This document shows positions 49,067-57,261 of a stretch of DNA of 64,000 bases, piece by piece (position 1 is the first letter of the stretch; every line of letters begins with the position of its first letter). The DNA is from Methylococcaceae bacterium UBA662 (GTDB taxonomy: Bacteria > Pseudomonadota > Gammaproteobacteria > Methylococcales > Methylomonadaceae). Under the pieces are notes generated by a model. That model saw only the letters and a program-made list of their open reading frames with translations. It had not been told where the DNA came from and made no database searches. The position numbers and the translations under genes are program-made. The stretch is from contig DBNW01000053.1 in NCBI GenBank assembly GCA_002299425.1, positions 481 through 64,480 on the forward strand, in the 5' to 3' direction.

Positions 49067-49144
49067 CAGAACGCACCTTAATGCCGGCCCCGTTCGCCCA
49101 CGGACAGACGGGTCTGATTACTAAACGGCTTAATGTGCGTTCTG
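49067..49144 (+). repeat. long-range inverted repeat in the rho leader
   Basis: CAGAACGCAC at 49067-49076 is perfectly complementary to GTGCGTTCTG at 49135-49144, with TTAA continuing the pairing after one mismatch. The 58-base interior contains smaller hairpins. It lies between trxA and rho, so it could be a rho leader control element or a trxA 3' structure. Confidence 0.5.
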
Positions 49145-49300
49145 AACGCCGCCTAACAAAGCGTTGGACGGGATAGACCCCTTCGACTATAATCAGCCGT
49201 ATGCCGCATTCTGGCATCCAGCCTTGTACAGTCCAAACTATACACCCCACCCCCCTCCCATCGCGGTCTGCCGTTCGTGCCTTTCCGCATACAATTTTTT

Positions 49301-50557
49301 ATGAACTTAACCGAATTAAAACTAAAACAAATAAGCGAAGTTATTGAAATTTCGGAATCTTTAGGCCTAGAAAATGTTGCCCGATCACGCAAACAAGACC
49401 TGATTTTTGCCATTTTGAAAAAACAAGCCAAAGCCGGTGATGATATTTACGGCGACGGTGTGTTGGAAATTCTGCAAGACGGTTTTGGTTTTTTGCGTAC
49501 GCCAGGCTGTTCTTATTTGGCAGGCCCTGACGACATCTATGTATCACCCAGTCAAATCCGGCGTTTTTCATTGAAGACAGGCGACACCATCAGCGGGAAA
49601 ATTCGCCCGCCCAAGGACAACGAGCGCTATTTTGCCATGCTAAAAGTTGAGCGAATCAATTTCGAGCCACCCGAAAACACCAAGAACAAAATTCATTTTT
49701 CCAACTTAACCCCACTGTTTGCCAACCAACGTTTTACGTTGGAACAGGGCAACGGCAGTAGCGAAGATTTGACCGGGCGTATCATTGATCTGATCGCCCC
49801 CATCGGCAAGGGCCAGCGCGGACTGATTGTGTCGCCGCCAAAAGCCGGTAAGACCATGATCCTGCAAAGCCTAGCCCAATCCATCGCGTTAAAAAACCCA
49901 GAGTGTTACCTCATTGTTTTACTGATTGACGAACGCCCCGAGGAAGTCACGGAGATGGAGCGTTGTGTCCGAGGCGAGGTAATTTCTAGCACTTTTGACG
50001 AGCCACCCACACGTCATGTGCAAGTTGCTGAAATGGTTATTGAAAAAGCCCGTCGCTTGGTCGAGCACAAGCACGATGTAGTCATTTTGTTAGACTCCAT
50101 CACCCGCCTGGCCCGCGCCTATAACACCGTAGTGCCCTCTTCCGGAAAAATTCTCACTGGCGGTGTCGACGCGAATGCCTTGGAAAAACCCAAGCGCTTT
50201 TTTGGTGCCGCCCGCAATATCGAGGAAGGTGGCAGCCTAACCATCATAGCCACCGCCTTAATTGACACCGGGTCGCGTATGGATGAAGTTATTTTTGAAG
50301 AATTCAAAGGTACTGGCAACATGGAGCTGCATCTGGATAGGAAAATTGCCGAAAAGCGCATTTACCCAGCCATCAACATCAACCGCTCAGGAACCCGCCG
50401 GGAAGAGTATCTGGTTGACCCAGATACTCTACAAAAAACCTGGATATTGCGAAAAATTCTGCAACCCATGGATGAAACCGCCGCCTCTGAATTTTTAATC
50501 GGCAAGCTGAAAGATTTTAAAACCAACGTTGGGTTTTTTGATTCCATGAAGCGTTAA
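49301..50557 (+). CDS. rho: transcription termination factor Rho
   Basis: 418 residues, like E. coli (419). The start is [20 protein letters not shown]. The RNA-binding domain has [20 protein letters not shown] and VSPSQIRRF. The ATPase has P-loop [30 protein letters not shown] and [13 protein letters not shown]. It is a hexameric RNA-DNA helicase that ends untranslated transcripts. The ATG lacks a clear Shine-Dalgarno, and the 260-base leader is compatible with autoregulation, as known for Rho elsewhere. Confidence 0.97.
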   Translation: MNLTELKLKQISEVIEISESLGLENVARSRKQDLIFAILKKQAKAGDDIYGDGVLEILQDGFGFLRTPGCSYLAGPDDIYVSPSQIRRFSLKTGDTISGKIRPPKDNERYFAMLKVERINFEPPENTKNKIHFSNLTPLFANQRFTLEQGNGSSEDLTGRIIDLIAPIGKGQRGLIVSPPKAGKTMILQSLAQSIALKNPECYLIVLLIDERPEEVTEMERCVRGEVISSTFDEPPTRHVQVAEMVIEKARRLVEHKHDVVILLDSITRLARAYNTVVPSSGKILTGGVDANALEKPKRFFGAARNIEEGGSLTIIATALIDTGSRMDEVIFEEFKGTGNMELHLDRKIAEKRIYPAININRSGTRREEYLVDPDTLQKTWILRKILQPMDETAASEFLIGKLKDFKTNVGFFDSMKR

Positions 50558-50782
50558 CTTCATCAAGCTGCCGACCCGGCTTTCCTGGCCTGCCCGCAAG
50601 ACACCGCCCCCGCTGCCATCATCGCAAAGGCATATTCGCCCGAGGCAAATACCGTTAGGTAACCGCCCAAGATTTTTGGTCGTTCGCCAAAAAGCAGGCC
50701 GCCAACTTAAATGGGGTTGCACTTATAAGCTGGGTCAAGGAAGTCTACCCGGGTTTTTTAAAAACCAGTTCAGCCCAAGGCA

Positions 50783-51325
50783 TCAACAAAGCAATGCAAG
50801 CAAGATCAGGCCTGGGATAATCCCAAGAATCAATCCGATCACGATGGCAATCGTCTCGCCTGTTGAGTAATCGCAACTTTTCTCACCGGCACTGGCCTTG
50901 GCTAATCGGTCATCATCAAGCCCCGCCAGCATCATGCCGTCAAATACATCGGCGACTTGTTCTTGCGAGGATGCCACCAATATATGCGAACGAGCCTCGT
51001 GAAGACGAGTTTCGGCCGATCGCAGGTCATCGCTGAATGGCATGATGCGACGGGCATTTTTTAATGCGTTCACGGCATCGTTAGTTGGTGCAAGTGCAAT
51101 CGTACGTGCCCGCGTAAGAGTATCGGCAGCGATGATTTCGTTTTTTAGTTGGCTTAGCTCTTGGTATTGCCCTGGATCGGTTCGACAGGAAGATTTAATC
51201 AATTGCATTGTGCTTGCCGAAGCCCAGGCATTAGCGGATGCTGTTTGTGACGGAGGAACTATAAAAAACGATGAAAGAACCGCAATAGTGACAAATAAAA
51301 GTGGGTTTATTCTTTTTACAAACAT
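50783..51325 (-). CDS. hypothetical exported protein with C-terminal membrane helix
   Basis: 180 residues with no recognised family. A signal peptide (MFVKRINPLLFVTIAVLSSF, cleavage near TASANA) is followed by a helical, Ala/Asp-rich domain with one Cys near the start (SSCRTDP) and one in KSCDYSTGE. It ends in a very hydrophobic helix, IAIVIGLILGIIPGLILLALL, with a final Cys. The ATG at 51325 has GGAGA 7 bases upstream. It probably faces the periplasm, with a C-terminal anchor. It lies next to csbD on the same strand, in a region of unusual intergenic repeats. Confidence 0.6.
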   Translation of the reverse strand: MFVKRINPLLFVTIAVLSSFFIVPPSQTASANAWASASTMQLIKSSCRTDPGQYQELSQLKNEIIAADTLTRARTIALAPTNDAVNALKNARRIMPFSDDLRSAETRLHEARSHILVASSQEQVADVFDGMMLAGLDDDRLAKASAGEKSCDYSTGETIAIVIGLILGIIPGLILLALLC

Positions 51326-51526
51326 GGCAATTCTCCAAATTAATTGATAGGCGTGAGTGAATAACATGGCCAAACAACGGTCAATTTGTAACCGAACCTA
51401 AAGGCGAACCAGAAAAGTCTCTGAAAATAGTAGAAACAGCGAGAAAATTGAGGTTTTTCGTCCGTGAGAGTCTACGTTTCGAAACGAGGTGACGCGATCG
51501 AATGGGAACCACCAATCGCATGAATG

Positions 51527-51592
51527 GCCGCATAATTTTTGCAGATTTTTCGGTTAAAGAATTTCCGAAAAAAATCTCGCAAAAATAGCGGC
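51527..51592. repeat. large imperfect inverted repeat, AT-rich stem
   Basis: A left arm of 27 bases (51527-51553, starting GCCGCATAATTTTTGC) pairs with a right arm of 28 bases (51565-51592, ending GCAAAAATAGCGGC), with few mismatches and an 11-base loop. No clear T-run follows on the minus side. It lies between the csbD stop and the hypothetical exported-protein gene. It could be a transcription end structure or a MITE-like remnant. Confidence 0.6.
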
Positions 51593-51648
51593 CCCCAGAA
51601 AAATGCAGAACCATTAACTGTAGTAGTTCAGGACACCCTCTGCACATT

Positions 51649-51825
51649 TTATAAACTGTCCTTAACATCTTCCTTTAGGTCACCAAAGCCCGACTGAACC
51701 TTGCCGATATTCTTTTGGATGTTTCCTTCTATCTGCATCTCCTTGTCATCCAATACTACGCCCGCAGCTTCCTTGACTTTGCCTTTGACTTCTTTGATTT
51801 TGCCTTCTATTTGATCTTTGTTCAT
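51649..51825 (-). CDS. CsbD-like stress protein
   Basis: A 58-residue hydrophilic, lysine/glutamate-rich protein: MNKDQIEGKIKEVKGKVKEA, then GVVLDDKEMQIEGNIQKNIG, then a KVQSGFGDLKEDV ending. The internal repeat of (D/N)xxEGxxxxxxGKV is the CsbD pattern. The ATG is preceded by GAGGAGA at good spacing. CsbD proteins accumulate in general stress; the mechanism is unknown. The partner-switching pair at 5.5-6.3 kb is far away, but such systems control csbD in other bacteria (family knowledge; a link here is speculation). Confidence 0.85.
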   Translation of the reverse strand: MNKDQIEGKIKEVKGKVKEAAGVVLDDKEMQIEGNIQKNIGKVQSGFGDLKEDVKDSL

Positions 51826-52156
51826 ACCATTCTCCTCAAAGTTAGGGCCATAGCCGAATTGCTATCGCCAAAGCCTGGAAAGACATTTCCAGGGAATTAG
51901 GGCAAGGGATTTTTAAAGAATCCCTGCCCTTATTGTGAATGGAGGGATTTACCTTACCCCACCTTCCGACATTTAACATCGTAAATCTATGATAAATAAA
52001 GCGCTTATCTGGTCGTCTTCCAAGTCATCCACCAAACACCGGAGCATCCGTATCTATCGACAACGAGTACAACTTTCGTTGTAACCGCCGATTTTGTGCT
52101 ATTACCGCAGTTAGCTGCTCATGGGGGTGGTGTTGTCAGTAACCATACCATGCCAT
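51826..52156. other. intergenic region upstream of csbD, hairpins only
   Basis: No credible gene. Two adjacent hairpins occur: CCTGGAAA-GACA-TTTCCAGG (51874-51893) and AGGGCAAGGGATT pairing with AATCCCTGCCCT (51899-51930, one bulge). They are 48-105 bases upstream of the csbD ATG and may form its leader or the end of an unseen plus-strand transcript. Confidence 0.5.
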
Positions 52157-52510
52157 CTCAACCTAGGTTGAGCTTTCAGTCGCTGACGGCACACGGCACA
52201 GGGAACTTCGAGCCGGAGCCTGGAGAAGTGAGTGCCGTTAGTTCTTATCGCAACCGGCGTTTTTTCGAGCCTGTTTTTCGCGAAAAATAAAATGCAACCG
52301 GGCGATATTGAGGGTGTAGAGTCAGTGGCACGATGTCTCGATCCTCTTGTTGGGTCGGGACGATACGGTGATAGGACGGCGTGGGTTTGCGAAGCAATCT
52401 AAGTTAGAGTCAACGTCGATACTGAAAAGCTAAAAAAGTCGTTGGCATGGGCGAACCATGCCGAGGTTAAAGCGGGTTCTTATACAAGCCCGTGACGCTA
52501 TGTCTATGCC
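52157..52510 (+). ncRNA. candidate structured non-coding RNA, possibly HEARO/omega-RNA-like
   Basis: About 350 bases without a credible frame but with nested stems: CTCAAC-CTAG-GTTGAG (52157-52172); ACGGCAC (52193-52199) with GTGCCGT (52232-52238), enclosing ACTTC/GAAGT; GTCTCGATCC (52335-52344) with GGGTCGGGAC (52352-52361); CAACG/CGTTG (52411-52415 with 52440-52444); and GGCATGG-GCGAA-CCATGCC (52444-52462). The 10-bp stem holds two G-U pairs only if transcribed on the plus strand. AGCAATCTAAGTTAGA (about 52394-52409) resembles the AGCAAUCU-hairpin of IscB omega-RNAs as I recall it. No iscB is present. Class and boundaries are tentative. Confidence 0.35.
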
Positions 52511-52530
52511 GGTATCAGTGATTTTTTAGT

Positions 52531-52591
52531 TGTCCGAGCGGACAGCACTGCCGCGCTCATCAAGAAAACACGCTGCGGTAACGGGCAGTGC
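52531..52591. repeat. paired hairpins in the csbD-rplS gap
   Basis: TGTCCG-AG-CGGACA (52531-52544) is a perfect palindromic hairpin. It is followed directly by GCACTGCC (52545-52552) pairing with GGCAGTGC (52584-52591). Both could be the 3' part of the structured RNA or belong to a separate element. Confidence 0.5.
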
Positions 52592-52635
52592 CAATCGGAA
52601 GGGGTGGGGTGGCTATAAAATGCACTGTTTAGGCG

Positions 52636-52665
52636 AAAAAAAAAGCAGCTTCAGGCTGCTTTTTT
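52636..52665 (-). terminator. rho-independent terminator of the rpsP-rimM-trmD-rplS operon
   Basis: AGCAGC-TTCAG-GCTGCT (52644-52660) is flanked by a run of As on one side and Ts on the other, so it can work in both directions. It lies 27 bases past the rplS stop and could also end a plus-strand transcript from the structured RNA region. Confidence 0.85.
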
Positions 52666-52691
52666 GCTTTCTAGGTTTTGGTTTGCAACGC

Positions 52692-53033
52692 TTAGAGTTT
52701 TTCTTTGATCCGTGCGGCTTTTCCGGTCAAATTGCGCAAGTAATACAGTTTGGCGCGGCGAACATCACCCCGACGTTTGACAACAATTTCGTTGATCAAC
52801 GGGCTGTGGGTTTGGAACACGCGTTCAACTCCGGTGCCGTGAGAAATTTTCCTGACGGTGAACGCCGAATTCAGACCACGATTGCGTTTGGCGATGACGA
52901 TGCCTTCGAACGCCTGGATACGTTCGCGTTCACCTTCCTTTACTTTAACCTGAACGACAACGGTGTCGCCTGGGCCAAAGTGGGGGACTTGTTTTAGCTG
53001 CATTGCTTCCAGTTCATCAATTATGTTGCTCAT
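52692..53033 (-). CDS. rplS: 50S ribosomal protein L19
   Basis: 113 residues starting [20 protein letters not shown]. Signatures are [57 protein letters not shown] and [20 protein letters not shown]. It is the last gene of rpsP-rimM-trmD-rplS, 12 bases after trmD. Confidence 0.97.
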   Translation of the reverse strand: MSNIIDELEAMQLKQVPHFGPGDTVVVQVKVKEGERERIQAFEGIVIAKRNRGLNSAFTVRKISHGTGVERVFQTHSPLINEIVVKRRGDVRRAKLYYLRNLTGKAARIKEKL

Positions 53034-53045
53034 AACACACCTTTA

Positions 53046-53783
53046 TTAATCCAATTCCACTATAAATTCTTGTAGCAACCGCTCTTGGTCTGCGGTTAGT
53101 CGCTTTGTGTTCAGCAAATCCGGACGCTTTTGCCAGGTTCTGCCTAAGGTTTGTTTCATTCGCCAACGGGCAATGCCGGCATGGTCGCCGCTCAACAAAA
53201 CGTCGGGCACCCACTGGTTTTCAATGCGGGCTGGGCGGGTATAATGCGGGCAATCTAAAAGCCCGTTGGTATGTGATTCTTGCGCCGCCGATTGGGCATG
53301 ACCCAATACGCCGGGTAACAGACGGGTTATCCCGTCAATCACCACCAGTGCCGCCAATTCACCCCCGCTAATGACGTAGTCGCCTAGAGACCATTCGTCA
53401 TCACAGTCAAGCCTGATGAAGCGTTCGTCTACGCCTTCGTAACGACCAGCGATAAAAATAATTTGCTCAAATGAAGTAGCTTCCGCTAATAACGATTGGG
53501 TCACTGATCGGCCTTGTGGGCTTAGATAAATGACTTTTTTGTTGCCGTTTTCTGGCTGGCTGGCCGCAGCGACGGCATCGTGCAAAGGCTGGTATTTCAA
53601 TACCATGCCAGGTCCGCCACCGTAGGGGCGGTCGTCTACGGTTTTATAGCGGTCGTGGGCATAATCACGGGGGTTCCATGTCTTCAAGCGTATTAGCCCA
53701 CGCTCTATCGCACGCCCTGTAACGCCGAAACTTAAAGCCGCTACCACCATTTCCGGAAACAGCGTTACTACATCAAAGTGCAT
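53046..53783 (-). CDS. trmD: tRNA (guanine-N1)-methyltransferase
   Basis: 245 residues making m1G37 in tRNA, which prevents frameshifting. The start MHFDVVTLFPEMVVAALSFG at 53783 gives standard length. Signatures include DDRPYGGGPGMVLKYQPL, FIAGRYEGVDERFIRLDCD and SLGDYVISGGELAALVVIDG, followed by RLLPGVLG of the SPOUT knot. It is 7 bases after the rimM stop. Confidence 0.96.
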   Translation of the reverse strand: MHFDVVTLFPEMVVAALSFGVTGRAIERGLIRLKTWNPRDYAHDRYKTVDDRPYGGGPGMVLKYQPLHDAVAAASQPENGNKKVIYLSPQGRSVTQSLLAEATSFEQIIFIAGRYEGVDERFIRLDCDDEWSLGDYVISGGELAALVVIDGITRLLPGVLGHAQSAAQESHTNGLLDCPHYTRPARIENQWVPDVLLSGDHAGIARWRMKQTLGRTWQKRPDLLNTKRLTADQERLLQEFIVELD

Positions 53784-53790
53784 GGTTTTT

Positions 53791-54297
53791 CTAAAAATCA
53801 GGATCCCAATCGACGGTAATTTTGCCGGTTTCAAAATCGATTTTGAGGATATTTCGCCCCTGTAAAAAGGGTATGGCTCGGTCACGCTCGCCACGGACGA
53901 TCAAAACATCGTTAGCACCTGTTTCCATAAGGCCAGCGACCAATCCTAGGTCAATCCCGGAGTCGGTTTCTACTGTAAGGCCGACTAAATCAGACCAGTA
54001 ATATTCGCCAGGCTGAGGTTTAGGCAACTGTTCGGGTGCGATAAAAATATCGCTGCCTACCAATGTTGCCGCAGTTTCCCTGTCGTTGATGCCGTCTAGC
54101 AAGACAATAAGCAGTTTTCCGTGGACTGCACTGTCAGTTACCCTGACGGTTTGTTGCGCCCCGTTTTTTGATAGCAGCCAAGGGGAATAATGCAGGATAT
54201 TTTCCTTGGTTTCAGTGTAGGAAAATACTTTTAGCCAGCCTTTGACACCAAAAAGGCCAGAAATTTTGCCCATACAAATGGGCTGTTTCCTGGTCAA
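53791..54297 (-). CDS. rimM: 16S rRNA processing protein RimM
   Basis: 168 residues. The N-terminal barrel has [20 protein letters not shown]; the PRC-barrel part has [25 protein letters not shown] and the end TVDWDPDF. It assists 30S head assembly with S19. The start appears to be TTG overlapping the rpsP stop (TTGA), so translation is coupled; the ATG 24 bases later would truncate the conserved N-terminus. Confidence 0.94.
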   Translation of the reverse strand: MTRKQPICMGKISGLFGVKGWLKVFSYTETKENILHYSPWLLSKNGAQQTVRVTDSAVHGKLLIVLLDGINDRETAATLVGSDIFIAPEQLPKPQPGEYYWSDLVGLTVETDSGIDLGLVAGLMETGANDVLIVRGERDRAIPFLQGRNILKIDFETGKITVDWDPDF

Positions 54298-54560
54298 ACA
54301 GGCACTGCCGCCGTATCCAGTTTACGGGCATCTTTTATCAGTCTGGCGACCCGCTCGGAGGCTTGGGCACCTTTTGATTGCCAGTATTCAGCACGTTGGC
54401 AGTCTAAGCGCAAACGCACTTCTTGTTTGCGCGCTAACGGGTTAAAAAAACCCAGTCGTTCGATGTACCTGCCATCACGGGCATTGCGACTGTCTGTGAC
54501 CACGACATGATAAAAAGGTCGGTCTTTGGCGCCGCCCCTAGAAAGACGAATGGTTACCAT
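54294..54560 (-). CDS. rpsP: 30S ribosomal protein S16
   Basis: 88 residues starting [20 protein letters not shown], then [20 protein letters not shown]. It is normal for the family and heads the rpsP-rimM-trmD-rplS operon, just downstream of ffh on the same strand, as in many proteobacteria. Confidence 0.97.
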   Translation of the reverse strand: MVTIRLSRGGAKDRPFYHVVVTDSRNARDGRYIERLGFFNPLARKQEVRLRLDCQRAEYWQSKGAQASERVARLIKDARKLDTAAVPV

Positions 54561-54636
54561 GAAAATTCCTCAAAAACTTTTGATTTGTTTAAACCTTGCC
54601 ATTCTACGTTAAATTTTTATTAAGTGAAGAAAAAAT

Positions 54637-55989
54637 TTAACGAAGCCCCCGAATATTGCCTTTCACGCCACGCATCATGTTGGGTATGTTGCCATTTTTC
54701 ATTTTCTTCATCATTTTTTGCAACATCGTAAATTGCTTGAGTAAGCGGTTGATGTCTTGTATATCCTGGCCGCAGCCTTTGGCAATCCGCTCTTTTCGGC
54801 TGCCTTTGATTAAATCGGGGAATTTTCGTTCTTGTTGGGTCATAGAACAAATCACCGCAATTTGGCGGGCGATCATTTTGTCGTTGATTTTGTTTTTAAC
54901 TGTCTGGGGAACACTGTTGATGCCGGGGAGTTTGTCGAGCATCGAAGCGACGCCGCCCATGTTCTGCATTTGCTGCAATTGTTCACGGAAGTCTTCTAGG
55001 TCAAAACCTTTGCCTTTTTGAATTTTTTTAGCGAGTTTCTCGGCCTTCTCTTTATCAACTTTTTGTTCAATTTCTTCGATTAAACCCAGCATGTCGCCCA
55101 TGCCTAAAATCCGCGAGGCGATGCGATCAGGATAGAACGGTTCTAAAGCATCGGTTTTTTCGCCGACACCAATGAATTTAATGGGTTTGCCTGTGATGTG
55201 ACGAATGGATAAGGCCGCCCCGCCACGGGCATCGCCATCGGTCTTAGTCAGGATGACACCGGTTAGCGGCAACGCTTCATCGAAGGCCTTAGCACTGTTA
55301 GCGGCATCTTGCCCGGTCATGCTGTCGACTACAAACAGCGTCTCTATGGGTTTGACGGCAGCATGCAAAGCCTTGATTTCTGACATCATGGCGTCGTCGA
55401 TATGGAGCCGGCCGGCCGTGTCGATAATCAGAACATCAAGAAATTTCCGCTTCGCTGCATCCAGCGCCGATTTGGCAATATCAACCGGTTGTTGCGATGC
55501 GTCGCTGTCAAAAAACACCAACGACAAATTTTCGGCTAAGGTTTGCAGTTGCTTGATCGCCGCCGGACGGTAGATGTCGGTGCTAACGACCCCGACTTTT
55601 TTCTTTTGGGTTTCTTTTAGCCAGCGACCCAGTTTAGCGACTGTGGTGGTCTTGCCTGCCCCTTGCAGGCCGGCCATTAAAATGATCGCAGGCGGCTGGG
55701 TTCTAAAGCTTAGGCTTTCGTTGGCTTCGCCCATCACTTTGATCAGTTCTTTTTGCACCAGTTTAATTAAAGACTGGCCTGGAGTGAGGCTTTTTTGCAC
55801 GTCTTGACCTAACGCCCCGCGTCGAACGTGTTCGATAAACTCAGTCACTACCGGCAAGGCCACATCCGCTTCTAACAAAGCGACCCGCACTTCGCGCAGC
55901 GTGTCTTTGATGTTGTCGTCAGTTAGACGGCCTTGGCCGCGCAGGTTTTTTAGGGTTCCGCTTAATCGGTCGGTCAGGTTGTCAAACAT
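54637..55989 (-). CDS. ffh: signal recognition particle protein Ffh
   Basis: A 450-residue GTPase that binds signal peptides and 4.5S RNA. The start is MFDNLTDRLSGTLKNLRGQG. NG-domain motifs are MAGLQGAGKTTTVAKLG, DTAGRLHID and ILTKTDGDARGG. The Met-rich M domain has MQNMGGVASMLDKLPG, GSRKERIAKGCG and MLQKMMKKMKNGN. The ATG at 55989 is preferred over longer in-frame sequence. Its RNA partner is encoded about 1.1 kb away on the other strand. Confidence 0.97.
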   Translation of the reverse strand: MFDNLTDRLSGTLKNLRGQGRLTDDNIKDTLREVRVALLEADVALPVVTEFIEHVRRGALGQDVQKSLTPGQSLIKLVQKELIKVMGEANESLSFRTQPPAIILMAGLQGAGKTTTVAKLGRWLKETQKKKVGVVSTDIYRPAAIKQLQTLAENLSLVFFDSDASQQPVDIAKSALDAAKRKFLDVLIIDTAGRLHIDDAMMSEIKALHAAVKPIETLFVVDSMTGQDAANSAKAFDEALPLTGVILTKTDGDARGGAALSIRHITGKPIKFIGVGEKTDALEPFYPDRIASRILGMGDMLGLIEEIEQKVDKEKAEKLAKKIQKGKGFDLEDFREQLQQMQNMGGVASMLDKLPGINSVPQTVKNKINDKMIARQIAVICSMTQQERKFPDLIKGSRKERIAKGCGQDIQDINRLLKQFTMLQKMMKKMKNGNIPNMMRGVKGNIRGLR

Positions 55990-56155
55990 ACGGGGTTCGT
56001 TATCGTGGTTTTGTCGGTGAAAAGCAGTTGCCTGTGGATTTGGCACTAGGACTGTTGAGCCGCGTAGTTTACCATAGCGCACGGGGTTTATGTAGCTACT
56101 GCCGGTTGCTGGTTATCAATCAGCACCTGCCTTCTTTGCCCCACTTGGCCAAATT

Positions 56156-56995
56156 ATGGCATCCCTTACCGTCTGTATTACCTGCCCATTCGCGATGTTT
56201 GCCTTGTTCCTTGCTAGCTTAGCTATTGTTTGGTATCTCGCCGCCGCTGCGCTGCAGGCTCGGTATTGGTCTGAGTTCGATGCACCTCGGTCGGTTTTGC
56301 TTTGTGCTTGGATGGGCGTAGCTTTTCAAGCTGGGTATCTTGTTGCTCATGTTCAGGCCGTGGGTGGATTTGATCTGGGGTTTTTGCATACTGCCGCTTT
56401 GGTAGCTTGGGTAGTGGTCTTGTTGATTTTGGTTGTAGCTATGACTAAGCCGGTTGCGAAATTAGGGCTGGTCATGTTTCCTCTGGCCGCGCTGATGTTG
56501 GGTTTAGATTTGGCATTGGTGGACCCGAAACAGACGTTATCCGTCCTTGACTGGGCGATGACTACCCATATTTTGACCTCCGTGCTGGCTTTTGCCTTGA
56601 TTAGCCTCGCCGCCTTGCAGGCGTTGCTCCTGGCTTTTCAGGATCAACAGCTAAAAAGCCACCCGCCTAAGCGTTTTGTGCGGTCGCTACCGTCTTTGCA
56701 GGCCATGGAGTCTTTGCTGTTCCAGATACTGGTTGCAGGCGTATTGTTGTTGAGCGTTTCGCTCGTGACCGGCTTTGTTTTTGTCGAAGACTTGTTTGTC
56801 CAGCATCTGATCCACAAAACGGTGCTGTCTATTTTTGCCTGGTTATTGTTCATTGGTTTGTTGCTGGGTCGTTGGCACTACGGCTGGCGTGGGCAAACGG
56901 CTTTGTTGTGGGTGTTGAGTGGTTTTGTTTTGTTGTTGCTGGCGTATTTTGGCAGCAGATTCGTGTTGGAATGGGTGTTGCGACGGCAGCTCTAG
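56156..56995 (+). CDS. ypjD: YpjD-type inner-membrane protein (CcsA/CcmC-like cytochrome assembly family)
   Basis: 279 residues with eight or so membrane helices. Segments such as FPLAALMLGLDLAL, TTHILTSVLAFALISLAALQ, FQILVAGVLLLSVSLVTGFV and HKTVLSIFAWLLFIGLLLGR match the CcsA/YpjD family, where conserved His residues may bind haem. Being divergent from ffh is the conserved ypjD location. The precise role is not established. Confidence 0.88.
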   Translation: MASLTVCITCPFAMFALFLASLAIVWYLAAAALQARYWSEFDAPRSVLLCAWMGVAFQAGYLVAHVQAVGGFDLGFLHTAALVAWVVVLLILVVAMTKPVAKLGLVMFPLAALMLGLDLALVDPKQTLSVLDWAMTTHILTSVLAFALISLAALQALLLAFQDQQLKSHPPKRFVRSLPSLQAMESLLFQILVAGVLLLSVSLVTGFVFVEDLFVQHLIHKTVLSIFAWLLFIGLLLGRWHYGWRGQTALLWVLSGFVLLLLAYFGSRFVLEWVLRRQL

Positions 56996-57061
56996 GCGGG
57001 TTTTCCTAGGGTCAAAATGTTAAGAATAGATGTTAAGAATAAAGTCGAATTAAAAATCTGC

Positions 57062-57090
57062 TTGAAAAAAAACAGGCAGCAAAGGATAAT
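57062..57090 (+). promoter_or_regulatory. sigma-70 promoter of the SRP RNA gene
   Basis: TTGAAA (57062-57067), a 17-base spacer and GATAAT (57085-57090) sit about 36 bases before the mature 4.5S RNA. Hexamers and spacing are close to consensus. Confidence 0.65.
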
Positions 57091-57125
57091 TACTGGTCTT
57101 CAGCCTTTCAGGTTGAAGCTTTATG

Positions 57126-57235
57126 GTGATCGTGCCGGTCCTCCCGCAACGATAGGCTGCGAACCCCGCCAGGTCCGGAAGGAAGCAACGGTAGCAGCCG
57201 ATTCGTGTGCCGGGATGTGGCTGGTGCGATTGCCG
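57126..57235 (+). ncRNA. ffs: 4.5S signal recognition particle RNA
   Basis: Contains the invariant core CAGGTCCGGAAGGAAGCA with the GGAA tetraloop, plus CCTCCCGCAACGAT before it and GTGTGCCGGGATGTGGCTGG after it, as in bacterial small SRP RNA. ATCGTGCC near the 5' end pairs with GGTGCGAT near the 3' end, closing the long hairpin. Ends are approximate. The dnaX start follows within 30 bases, a common arrangement. The RNA works with Ffh in co-translational targeting. Confidence 0.92.
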
Positions 57236-57261
57236 CCCCAACATTCCTACTTCAGCCGCTA

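Noticed and set aside
51381..51668. A 95-codon minus-strand frame downstream of csbD
   Set aside because: It overlaps the csbD 3' end and the large inverted repeat, and has no Shine-Dalgarno or recognisable domain.
51649..51825. Possible direct regulatory link between CsbD and the distant STAS/HATPase pair
   Set aside because: Such a link is known in other bacteria, but 45 kb separates them here and no shared promoter motif was identified.
52096..52290. A 64-codon plus-strand frame in the structured region
   Set aside because: No ribosome binding site, low-complexity look, and it crosses several strong stems; the RNA explanation is better.
52530..52997. A plus-strand frame of 155 codons, considered as a possible iscB remnant next to the candidate omega-RNA
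   Set aside because: Its N-terminus does not match IscB, and most of it is antisense to rplS.
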